Source of the DNA: Actinomycetes bacterium
GTDB lineage: Bacteria > Actinomycetota > Acidimicrobiia > Acidimicrobiales > Palsa-688
Direction of reading: 5' to 3'
Assembly (NCBI GenBank): GCA_021808425.1
Contig: JAKBBS010000088.1
Location: 1-12,997, forward strand
DNA length: 12,997 nucleotides
Shown: positions 1 through 5,775 of the stretch, piece after piece
Numbering within the stretch: position 1 is the stretch's first letter
Layout: each line of letters begins with the position of its first letter
Notes under the pieces: generated by a model
The model's database searches: none
Seen by the model: the letters and a program-made list of their open reading frames with translations, nothing else
Told to the model about the DNA's origin: nothing
Program-made: the position numbers and the translations under genes

Positions 1-2
1 GG

Positions 3-170
3 CTTGACGGGCGCATCAGGATGGTCCACGCTGCTATCGGTTACGCCGCCGGCGGTTTGGACAGCCCCCCGGACACATACGCGAACGTCGCCCAGATCGC
101 TTTCGACGCGCTCGGCGAGTACGCCTGCGATGTCCGAGCCGGACGCCAGATCAAAGGCCAGCCTCGCTGA
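3..170 (+). CDS. C-terminal fragment of a PanB-like (ketopantoate hydroxymethyltransferase family) protein
   Basis: The reading frame is open from the window edge to a TGA at 168-170, giving about 55 residues of a protein whose start lies outside. The visible tail has DGRIRMVHAAIG, then SPPDTYANVA, then YACDVRAGRQ. This matches the layout of PanB C-termini: a DGQVLVLHD-like strand, PP followed by a YADL-like segment, then a helix ending YAxDVRAG. PanB adds a one-carbon unit from methylene-tetrahydrofolate to 2-oxoisovalerate in pantothenate synthesis. The usual acidic residue after VLH is Ala here, and the next genes look catabolic. It may therefore be a PanB paralogue acting on another 2-oxo acid rather than the biosynthetic enzyme. 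Family assignment is moderately sure; function is not. It converges on the RpiB-like gene. Confidence 0.6.
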   Translation, partial: LDGRIRMVHAAIGYAAGGLDSPPDTYANVAQIAFDALGEYACDVRAGRQIKGQPR

Positions 171-285
171 GACCGCATCTGCGCGGCGGTTTCGCGCATT
201 GGTTCAGCGCGGCGGCGGGGGGCTTGGTACTTCGTGGCGGCAGCGTCTCATGCCGCTTCCAGCGGCGCTTCTCGTCGCGTCGTGT
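171..285. other. Convergent intergenic region with two short GC hairpins
   Basis: This 115-bp gap lies between the stops of the PanB-like and RpiB-like genes. It holds two small inverted repeats: GCGCG/CGCGC (181-185 with 193-197) and GCCGCT/AGCGGC (252-257 with 261-266, loop TCC). Neither is followed by a T-tract on either strand, so they are weak terminator candidates. I see no coding signal here. Confidence 0.3.
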
Positions 286-792
286 CTAGAGCCTGGGGGG
301 CTGGCGGGACTCGATCTCGTCTATCATCGCCAATCGGTCTGCGTGGCGGCCGCCTTTGAACGGTGTCGTTAGCCACTTGCCGACGACAGCCAACGCTTCG
401 GGCGTATTCATCAGCTTCGAGCCGAGCACCAAGACGTTGGCATCGTTGTGACCGCGGGAAATCTCGGCTGTGAGAAGGTTATGGCAACCACCGGCACGGA
501 TGCCCCGGATCTTGTTGCAGGCGATGACCTCGCCCTGGCCTGTGCCGCCAACGAATATCCCGAACCTCGAGCGACCACTGGTCACTTCCCGGCACAGCTC
601 GACGCAAAGTGGCGGGTAGTCCACTGTCGCCGAGGGGTCATGCACGCCCAGGTCTGTCACGGTGACCCCCGCTGCTGTCAGCCAGTCAACAATTGCCGAT
701 TTGACTCGGACGCCGTTGTGGTCGCCGGCGACTGCGACGACATTTGCGATGTCGATTCCTTCTGCAGTCTCAAAGGTATTGTTGTAGGACAT
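286..792 (-). CDS. RpiB/LacA/LacB-family sugar-phosphate isomerase, Mycobacterium type
   Basis: A 168-residue aldose-ketose isomerase family protein; characterised members interconvert ribose-5-P/ribulose-5-P or related sugar phosphates in the cytoplasm. Visible family features are GDHNG near residues 23-27 (equivalent of GSDHAG), DYP at 58-60, GGTGQGE at 82-88 followed by NK at 93-94, HNDANV at 115-120 and a final FKGGRH segment. The Cys of the CGTG loop in E. coli-type RpiB is Gly82. Glu88 sits where the M. tuberculosis enzyme uses Glu as catalytic base, so this is the actinobacterial Glu type. About 17 residues precede the usual N-terminus and no clear Shine-Dalgarno precedes the ATG, so the start is uncertain. 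It is divergent from the Pht5-like gene with a 36-bp gap and far from pentose-phosphate genes, so a dedicated catabolic substrate is possible. Confidence 0.88.
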   Translation of the reverse strand: MSYNNTFETAEGIDIANVVAVAGDHNGVRVKSAIVDWLTAAGVTVTDLGVHDPSATVDYPPLCVELCREVTSGRSRFGIFVGGTGQGEVIACNKIRGIRAGGCHNLLTAEISRGHNDANVLVLGSKLMNTPEALAVVGKWLTTPFKGGRHADRLAMIDEIESRQPPRL

Positions 793-828
793 TACTGTCG
801 ACGATAGTAGTGGCGGAAAGGAAATGAC
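793..828. promoter_or_regulatory. 36-bp divergent start region between the RpiB-like and Pht5-like genes
   Basis: The two start codons face away from each other across only 36 bp, so promoter elements for each gene must overlap the other's coding sequence, or one start is misplaced. A purine-rich Shine-Dalgarno, GGAAAGGA (815-822), serves the rightward ATG at 829. No convincing -35/-10 pair can be named. Confidence 0.4.
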
Positions 829-1779
829 ATGACCGAGCCGTTGATCCTTCGAACAGTGACACGCACGCAGGGCGCGAACGCAGCCCTCAAGGACGGCTCG
901 GTGACACCCGAGGGCATTTCACTCCGCTTCGAAGAGGTCCCCGTGTTGGTCCAGGCGTTCCGGCGGATGGTTCGCACGCTCGAGTTCGACGTCTGCGAGA
1001 TGGCCGTGACGACATACCTTTGCGCCAAGTCCTTCGGCGTAGCGTTCAGTGCGTTGCCCGTGTTTGTGGTGAGGGGATTCCACCATTCGGCGATCCAGGT
1101 CGCCGTCGACTCCGGCGTCCAGTCACCTGCAGACCTCGTGGGGCGGCGCGTGGGCGTGAACCGTGGCTACACCGTCACAACCGGAGTGTGGGCGAGGGGA
1201 ATCCTTGCCGAGTTCTACGGCGTCGACCCCGACACGGTGACATGGGTCCGTTCGGGCGACGAGCACGTGGAGCAGTACCGGCCACCGGCGAACGTAGTCA
1301 ACGCGGAGCCCGGAAGAAGCCTGGAAGAGATGTTGCTCAGCGGTGAGTTGGCAGCTGTGATCGGCGCCGACATAGCCGATCCGCGGGTGACGACACTCCT
1401 AGGCGACCCCGAGGGCACCGCTCTCGACGTCCTACGCGACAGCGGCGTCTACCCTGCGAACCACCTCATGGTGGTCAAGGACGAGATCCTGCGCTCCCGG
1501 GCCGACGTCGGGCCTGCGCTGTTCAAGGCTTTCGTGGACGCGAAGCGGCCGTACATCGACCGGCTGGCAAAAGCTGATCCGGAATCGCTCGCTGGCGCGG
1601 ACCGCACCAACTGGCTGGTCGCTCAGGCCACCGGATCCGACCCCCTTCCCTACGGTTTGGACGCAAACCGGCCGATGCTGGACAAGCTCGTCGAGTACGC
1701 GATCGGCCAAGGGATCCTTCCGGAGGCACCTGATCTCGAGACGCTCTTCGATGCGGCGACGTTGGGGGTGAGCGGCTGA
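829..1779 (+). CDS. 4,5-dihydroxyphthalate decarboxylase (Pht5)-family protein
   Basis: A 316-residue cytoplasmic protein with no signal peptide. It matches the family annotated as 4,5-dihydroxyphthalate decarboxylase, which in Pseudomonas phthalate catabolism removes one carboxylate to give protocatechuate. Signature stretches include FRRMVRTLEFDVCEMA (about 44-59), VRGFHHSAI (81-89), GRRVGVNRGYTVTTGVWARG (105-124), SGDEHVEQYRPPANVV (142-157) and YPANHLMVVKDE (208-219). The fold is related to periplasmic-binding-protein-like proteins, so automatic annotation as an ABC binding protein is a known confusion. Absence of a signal argues against that here. The ATG at 829 has Shine-Dalgarno GGAAAGGA six bases upstream. 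Many family members have untested substrates, so activity on dihydroxyphthalate is inferred from similarity only. It sits beside an RpiB-like gene and faces the FAD reductase that ends the transporter operon. Confidence 0.82.
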   Translation: MTEPLILRTVTRTQGANAALKDGSVTPEGISLRFEEVPVLVQAFRRMVRTLEFDVCEMAVTTYLCAKSFGVAFSALPVFVVRGFHHSAIQVAVDSGVQSPADLVGRRVGVNRGYTVTTGVWARGILAEFYGVDPDTVTWVRSGDEHVEQYRPPANVVNAEPGRSLEEMLLSGELAAVIGADIADPRVTTLLGDPEGTALDVLRDSGVYPANHLMVVKDEILRSRADVGPALFKAFVDAKRPYIDRLAKADPESLAGADRTNWLVAQATGSDPLPYGLDANRPMLDKLVEYAIGQGILPEAPDLETLFDAATLGVSG

Positions 1780-1918
1780 GATACGTCTTTATTCTCAAAA
1801 AATCCTGTACTAACCGTCGCTCTGGAAACGCACGTTTTGGTACAAAAGATTTCCAACTTCAAGATCCTGACCATTTCTGACGGTCAGGAGCGAGAGTGAC
1901 CCTCGGCCCGTGCCCTCC
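1780..1918. other. Convergent intergenic region, comparatively AT-rich
   Basis: This 139-bp spacer lies between the Pht5-like stop and the FAD reductase stop. It is visibly richer in A/T than its surroundings, with an A-run near 1797-1802 and TTTTGGTACAAAA around 1836-1848. It contains the hairpin listed separately. No open frame of note was found. Confidence 0.4.
1865..1889. terminator. Possible bidirectional stem-loop terminator
   Basis: TCCTGACC (1865-1872) and GGTCAGGA (1882-1889) form a perfect 8-bp stem with a 9-base loop between two convergent genes. No strong U-tract follows on the + strand. On the - strand a loosely T-rich stretch comes some bases after the stem. Location supports a terminator; sequence support is modest. 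Confidence 0.4.
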
Positions 1919-3181
1919 TCAGCTGCTCAGTTGAGACGGGGCGGGCCGGTGCAAAGCCTCAAGACGGTCTCGGGCGGCAACAACATCGCAAGACTCGTCG
2001 AGGAGGCGCCGGCATTCCGCAAGTGCCCGTGGCCAGTTGACCGTGACCGCAGCGCTCAACGCGTTGCGGTCGTCGGCGAACAGGGCGGCGAATCGAGGCG
2101 GCAAAGCTGAACGCTCCCCGATGACGCAGTGCAGGGTCGAAAGAGCCGGCCACCCGACTACCTGTAACTTGAGGTCGTATTGATCGCTCCACATGTAGTC
2201 GGTCGGCTTATTGGCGACGGGGCTGTCTTGGTGGACGATGTTGTACGCGACTGTCGACGCCTGCTCGACGGCGTTCGTCCAGTGCTCGACGCGCTGGGGC
2301 ATGCCGAGAGGGGGGCGCGGCCAACGTGCGACGTCGCCAGCGGCATAGACGCCCGCCAGGCCCACGACGCGCCCGTAGGCGTCGCACTCGACGCCCTGCC
2401 CGGTCTCGGCGCCGGAGCTTGCAAGCCAGGCGTCGTTTGTTGACACGCCTATACCGACTACTGCGAGGTCCGCTTCGATTTCCTCCCCTGTGGTGAGGCG
2501 AACTGTTACAGATCGTGACTCGTCGGCCAGGCTCGCGACGCCGACCCCGAAGAGCGGCCGGACCCCGTGACGGGCGTGGGCGGACTCGATGACGCTGGCG
2601 AGGTCCTCGCCGGCAAGCTTGGCCATCGGGGACTGGAGGGCGTCGATGACCGTGACTTGCGCCCCGAGCTTCGCCGAGGTCGAAGCCACCTCGGATCCGA
2701 TAAGGCCCGCCCCGATGACGACGACTCTGGCATCAGGAGTCAGGGCGGTTTTGAGCCGGGTGCTGTCGCCGAGCGTACGAAGCAGGTGCACACGCGGTCC
2801 GCCGCCCCAAGGCGAAGGGCGCGCTGACGCACCGGTCGCGACGACGCACACGTCGTAAGCGAGCTCTCTACCTGCGTCGTCAACGACTACGCGGTCATGA
2901 GCCGACAGCGCCACAGCCTTCGCTCCGAGGCGCAGGTCGAGTCGGAGGGCTTCCACCTCGGCTTGGTCGATAAGCGAGATCCGTGCGGCGTCGAAGTTGC
3001 CAGCGAGGTACTGCTTGGACAGCGGCGGCTTGTCATAGGGGAGGGATTCCTCGGCGCCGGCGATAGTTATGCGCCCATCGAAGCCGTGGCGGCGCAGGTC
3101 ACGCGCTACGCGGACCCCCGCTACGGAGGCGCCGACGATGAGAACTCCCCTCGATCCGAGCTTTACCGCCTGCTCAGTCAC
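1919..3181 (-). CDS. FAD-dependent NAD(P)H-ferredoxin/rubredoxin reductase, BphA4 type
   Basis: A 420-residue flavoprotein of the kind that passes electrons from NAD(P)H to a ferredoxin or rubredoxin serving an oxygenase. It shows an FAD-binding GASVAG (17-22), the family hallmark YDKPPLSK (49-56), an ATGA at 115-118 and a second Rossmann motif GAGLIG (157-162). Asp180 lies at the end of the next strand, favouring NADH. VYAAGDVAR (278-286) and RVEHWTNAVEQ (297-307) follow, then a C-terminal reductase domain with SDQYDLKLQVVG. The GTG start (3181-3179) overlaps the cupin stop by 8 bp, indicating translational coupling, with a weak GAAAGA upstream. It is the last gene of the transporter operon. 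No ferredoxin, cytochrome P450 or Rieske oxygenase lies in the window, so its partner is unknown. Family call is firm; physiological role is inferred. Confidence 0.9.
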   Translation of the reverse strand: MTEQAVKLGSRGVLIVGASVAGVRVARDLRRHGFDGRITIAGAEESLPYDKPPLSKQYLAGNFDAARISLIDQAEVEALRLDLRLGAKAVALSAHDRVVVDDAGRELAYDVCVVATGASARPSPWGGGPRVHLLRTLGDSTRLKTALTPDARVVVIGAGLIGSEVASTSAKLGAQVTVIDALQSPMAKLAGEDLASVIESAHARHGVRPLFGVGVASLADESRSVTVRLTTGEEIEADLAVVGIGVSTNDAWLASSGAETGQGVECDAYGRVVGLAGVYAAGDVARWPRPPLGMPQRVEHWTNAVEQASTVAYNIVHQDSPVANKPTDYMWSDQYDLKLQVVGWPALSTLHCVIGERSALPPRFAALFADDRNALSAAVTVNWPRALAECRRLLDESCDVVAARDRLEALHRPAPSQLSS

Positions 3182-3746
3182 CAGATCTTTCGCCGGCCTC
3201 TAGCGACTCCTTGTAGGCGTCGAGAAGTCGCCGGGCGTCATCCATGCTCAACTGTAGCGAATGCTGCTCGATCTGGTGCAACCGCATCGTCCTGACAAGC
3301 CCGGTGTCCTGGATCGCCAGATAGCGAGACGTGTCGGAGGGGTCGAGGTTGAAGTGCTGGTGCCACGCCCAGCGCGGCGGCGCGAAGAGGGTCCCCTCCG
3401 ACCATTCGACAACCTGCTCGGGCTCACCGTCGTAGTTGATCACCGAGAAGCCGAAACCCTTGACCACGTACAGGTATGCCTCGGTCGTGTGACGGTGGCG
3501 CTTCGAGGCGCCACCCGGCTTGAGTTCGGCAATATGGGCTGACAGCACCTCGTAGTCGGCCAGGTCGAACCACTGCCCCCGATTGTTACGCCACGGGCGC
3601 TCCGGGAGTTCCATCTTGCGAAGGTCGTCGCCGGAGGATAGTCCGGTGATCGGGGGATGGTCCTTGTTGAACTGGTCGCGTGCGGTTAGCTCGGACTGGG
3701 CTTTGGCTGAAGGGGCTAGGACACCCTTCGCGTACTCTCTGGCCAC
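3174..3746 (-). CDS. Single-domain cupin protein of unknown substrate
   Basis: A 190-residue protein with one cupin barrel. Motif 1 is GGASKRHRHTTEAYLYVVKG (78-97), giving metal-ligand candidates His84, His86 and Glu89. Motif 2 is FAPPRWAWHQHFN (121-133), with His129 or His131 as the last ligand. The frame is open upstream to 3821, but the chosen start is GTG 3746-3744 because GGAGG (3755-3751) lies just ahead of it and the longer form would overlap the MFS gene with unconserved sequence. Similar small cupins are often annotated loosely as ethanolamine ammonia-lyase-activating or dioxygenase-like; I do not assign a reaction. Its stop overlaps the FAD reductase start, so the two are probably made together. 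It follows the MFS gene after a 40-bp gap carrying promoter-like sequence. Confidence 0.8.
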   Translation of the reverse strand: MAREYAKGVLAPSAKAQSELTARDQFNKDHPPITGLSSGDDLRKMELPERPWRNNRGQWFDLADYEVLSAHIAELKPGGASKRHRHTTEAYLYVVKGFGFSVINYDGEPEQVVEWSEGTLFAPPRWAWHQHFNLDPSDTSRYLAIQDTGLVRTMRLHQIEQHSLQLSMDDARRLLDAYKESLEAGERSGD

Positions 3747-3804
3747 AATGCCTCCATATAGAAGTGAAGACCATATGGTATTACCTTTAGGGGGTCGATG
3801 GCAA
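3747..3804 (-). promoter_or_regulatory. Candidate internal promoter with overlapping palindromes upstream of the cupin
   Basis: Read on the - strand, TTGCCA (3804-3799, five of six to the -35 consensus) is followed after 18 bp by TACCAT (3780-3775, four of six to the -10). The palindrome ACCATATGGT (3770-3779) covers the -10. It overlaps GGTATTACC (3777-3785), which with its flanks resembles the TGGT-N3-ACCA operator of FadR-type GntR repressors. GGAGG at 3755-3751 is the cupin ribosome site. This is by-eye prediction. Confidence 0.4.
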
Positions 3805-4989
3805 GGGGCTCGGCGGCGCAACCTCGTCCGACTCCGCCCGCAGCCAGTTGCGCGCCCCGGCTGCGACGACTAGTGGAAGGGCGATCAGGACACCGGCGAC
3901 GCCAAGGGCAGCGGGGAGGGAAACCACATCGAGAAGACCCGCGGTCCCGATCGGGGATACAAACAGCGCAGCCGCTCGGAAGCTCCCTGCTACGGCGACG
4001 GCGTCGCCGCGGCGGGCAAGTTCCACCGACATGGCGGCGGTCGCCGGCCCGAGAGTTTGAAGGAGGCCAGCACCGAAGCCGCTGGCGGCGATGAACAAGG
4101 CAACGAGGACCGGCGATGTTGCCGCAATCCCCGTAGCTGTGATCCCCGCTCCGGCAAGCGCCACACCTACCCCGAAGGCCAACCGGGTGCGCCGCGATCC
4201 CACGATCCCCATGGCGACAGTCCCAAGGATGCTCGCTCCGTTCGCCACGCCGACGATCACGCCGACGAGGGTCGACGACTGCGATGCGGCTCGAAGGGCG
4301 ACAGGGATGTATGACCCGATCAGGCCTCTCCAAGCGCCGGCCGTCGTGCCGGCCCAACTACCGACGCGCACGCCGGCCAATGACCAGACTCGCTGGCGAC
4401 GGCCTTTGGGTGGGGGAGCGAACACGTCGAGGCTGGACATGGTCCCTTGTGCCACTACGGCTGCCATAACACCTGCCCCCGCAGAAGCCCACAGGGCGGT
4501 AGCAAATGACCGGCCTGCGAGCAGGCCTGCCACGGGCGGCCCGGCGAGCAGTCCGAAGCTCGAAACGAGGTTGACGGTGGCGAGCTTTCCGACGGCCTTC
4601 TTTCTGCTGCGGACGACGTGCGCCTGCGTGCTCGTCCAGAACATTCCCCGCGCAACCCCCTGGATCAGCTCGGCCGCTGCGAACACCACCACCCGGTGGG
4701 ACCAGACGACCACGACTGCCGACAAAGCGATGGTGACGCAGGCAGCCGCCGCAAGGTCGCGGTCCTTGACGTAGCGCATGGCTCTCGCAGAGCCGAGACG
4801 CGCGATCAGTTGCGTAACCGCTGATAGAGCCGTCAGGATCCCTATAAGCGGACGTGAGTAATGCGCGGCGAGAGCCAGCAGTGGCAGCGTTATCGACAGC
4901 ATTCCGAGCGCCGCCGAGTACACGAACGACATTGCGGCGGTCCCAATCAGGTCGCGGTCGGCGCCACCAACCCGACGCAGGGCGACCAC
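3787..4989 (-). CDS. Major facilitator superfamily (MFS) transporter
   Basis: A 400-residue, very hydrophobic protein with about 11-12 apparent membrane segments. A basic stretch after the first two segments (RLGSARAMRYVKDRD) fits the MFS loop 2-3. A cytoplasmic-looking central loop rich in Lys/Arg and Pro (around residues 190-200, APPPKGRRQR) separates two halves of about six segments. The C-terminus is polar and Pro-rich. The start used is GTG (4989-4987), directly abutting the LivF TAA with zero gap; an in-frame ATG lies 19 codons in. No Shine-Dalgarno is visible, so expression likely depends on translational coupling to LivF. MFS members import or export small molecules by proton coupling; direction and substrate cannot be read from the sequence. 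Possibly it exports a product or offers a second route for the same substrate as the ABC importer. Confidence 0.85.
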   Translation of the reverse strand: MVALRRVGGADRDLIGTAAMSFVYSAALGMLSITLPLLALAAHYSRPLIGILTALSAVTQLIARLGSARAMRYVKDRDLAAAACVTIALSAVVVVWSHRVVVFAAAELIQGVARGMFWTSTQAHVVRSRKKAVGKLATVNLVSSFGLLAGPPVAGLLAGRSFATALWASAGAGVMAAVVAQGTMSSLDVFAPPPKGRRQRVWSLAGVRVGSWAGTTAGAWRGLIGSYIPVALRAASQSSTLVGVIVGVANGASILGTVAMGIVGSRRTRLAFGVGVALAGAGITATGIAATSPVLVALFIAASGFGAGLLQTLGPATAAMSVELARRGDAVAVAGSFRAAALFVSPIGTAGLLDVVSLPAALGVAGVLIALPLVVAAGARNWLRAESDEVAPPSPLPSTP

Positions 4990-5763
4990 TTAGAGTCGCA
5001 AGGCGCTGGCGAGTCTCGATGCGATCGCCTTCTGGCGTTCGCTTCCGCCGATCGAGGATCCGACGCCGAGATACTTCTCGACCACCGCCGGGTCACCGAG
5101 AAGTTTCCTTCCCGTCCCCGACATCGTCAGATGTCCCTGCTCCAGTAGGCATCCCTCGTCGGCGTTGGCGAGGGCCATCCTGCCGTTCTGCTCGACGAGT
5201 AGGATCCCGACCCCTCGCTGGCGAAGCGACAGAAGCGCTACGAAGATCTTGTCGACGACCTGTGGGGCGAGGCCGAGCGACGGCTCGTCTAGGAGAAGGT
5301 AGCGGGGGCCTGCCATGAGGCCGCGTGCGATGGCGAGCATCTGCTGCTGGCCGCCCGATAGCGAACCTGCGTAGGAGCGGAACCTGGATCCGAGCTCGGG
5401 GAACAGGTCGATCAGGTCTGACTGTCGTGCGCTCAGATCGCCGCGCCTGCGTGTCGTGTATCCGCCTAGGCGGAGGTTCTCCGCCACGGTGAGGTTCGCG
5501 AAGACCTGCCTTCCTTCGGGCACGTGCGAGATCCCCGCCTGGACCACTTCGCGCTCGGAGCGGTACTTGACGCTGTGGCCGTCGACGCTGACCGTTCCGC
5601 CGGACGGTTTGATTAGTCCGGACACGGCACGAAGCAGCGTCGATTTGCCGGCGCCGTTTGCCCCTATGACGGCGACCATGCTCGCAGGACGGACCGTTAT
5701 CGACACAGAATGCAGCACCGGTGTCCGGTCGTATCCGGCGTCGAGAGAGTCGATGACAAGCAC
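4990..5763 (-). CDS. livF: LivF-type ABC transporter ATP-binding protein
   Basis: A 257-residue ATPase of the branched-chain/hydrophobic amino acid uptake (HAAT) class, working at the inner face of the membrane with LivH, LivM and LivG. Walker A is GANGAGKST (34-42). HVPEGRQVF with LTVAENL (80-97) is typical of LivF. The signature LSGGQQQM (135-142) and Walker B LLLDEPSLGL (156-165) are intact, followed by LLVEQN in place of the H-loop His, which is normal for LivF. About 25 residues after the usual end (from VGSSIGG) are extra and basic. The GTG start lies 12 bp after the stop of the permease fusion and has no evident Shine-Dalgarno. Its stop TAA touches the MFS start codon. Unlike the LivG domain of the fusion, all ATPase motifs are canonical here. 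Confidence 0.93.
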   Translation of the reverse strand: MLVIDSLDAGYDRTPVLHSVSITVRPASMVAVIGANGAGKSTLLRAVSGLIKPSGGTVSVDGHSVKYRSEREVVQAGISHVPEGRQVFANLTVAENLRLGGYTTRRRGDLSARQSDLIDLFPELGSRFRSYAGSLSGGQQQMLAIARGLMAGPRYLLLDEPSLGLAPQVVDKIFVALLSLRQRGVGILLVEQNGRMALANADEGCLLEQGHLTMSGTGRKLLGDPAVVEKYLGVGSSIGGSERQKAIASRLASALRL

Positions 5764-5775
5764 TGGCCGCGCTAC

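Noticed and set aside
181..267. Small hairpins after the PanB-like gene as intrinsic terminators
   Set aside because: Stems are only 5-6 bp and no T-tract follows on either strand.
779..808. TTGTTG/GATAGT as a promoter for the Pht5-like gene
   Set aside because: The -35 matches only three of six positions and the spacing is 18; not better than chance in this stretch.
829..1779. Reading the Pht5-like protein as an ABC substrate-binding protein
   Set aside because: It lacks a signal peptide or lipobox and has the family-specific stretches of the decarboxylase group; the fold similarity explains the resemblance.
1806..1848. Imperfect inverted repeat TGTACTAA ... TTGGTACA in the convergent spacer
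   Set aside because: One mismatch and a long loop in AT-rich sequence, with no promoter nearby to regulate; chance is sufficient.
3747..3821. Longer cupin start at 3821
   Set aside because: The extension overlaps the MFS gene, while GTG 3746 has a GGAGG directly upstream.
4091..4774. 227-codon + strand frame opposite the MFS gene
   Set aside because: Ala/Thr/Pro/Arg-rich composition typical of a GC-rich antisense frame; the MFS reading is coherent.
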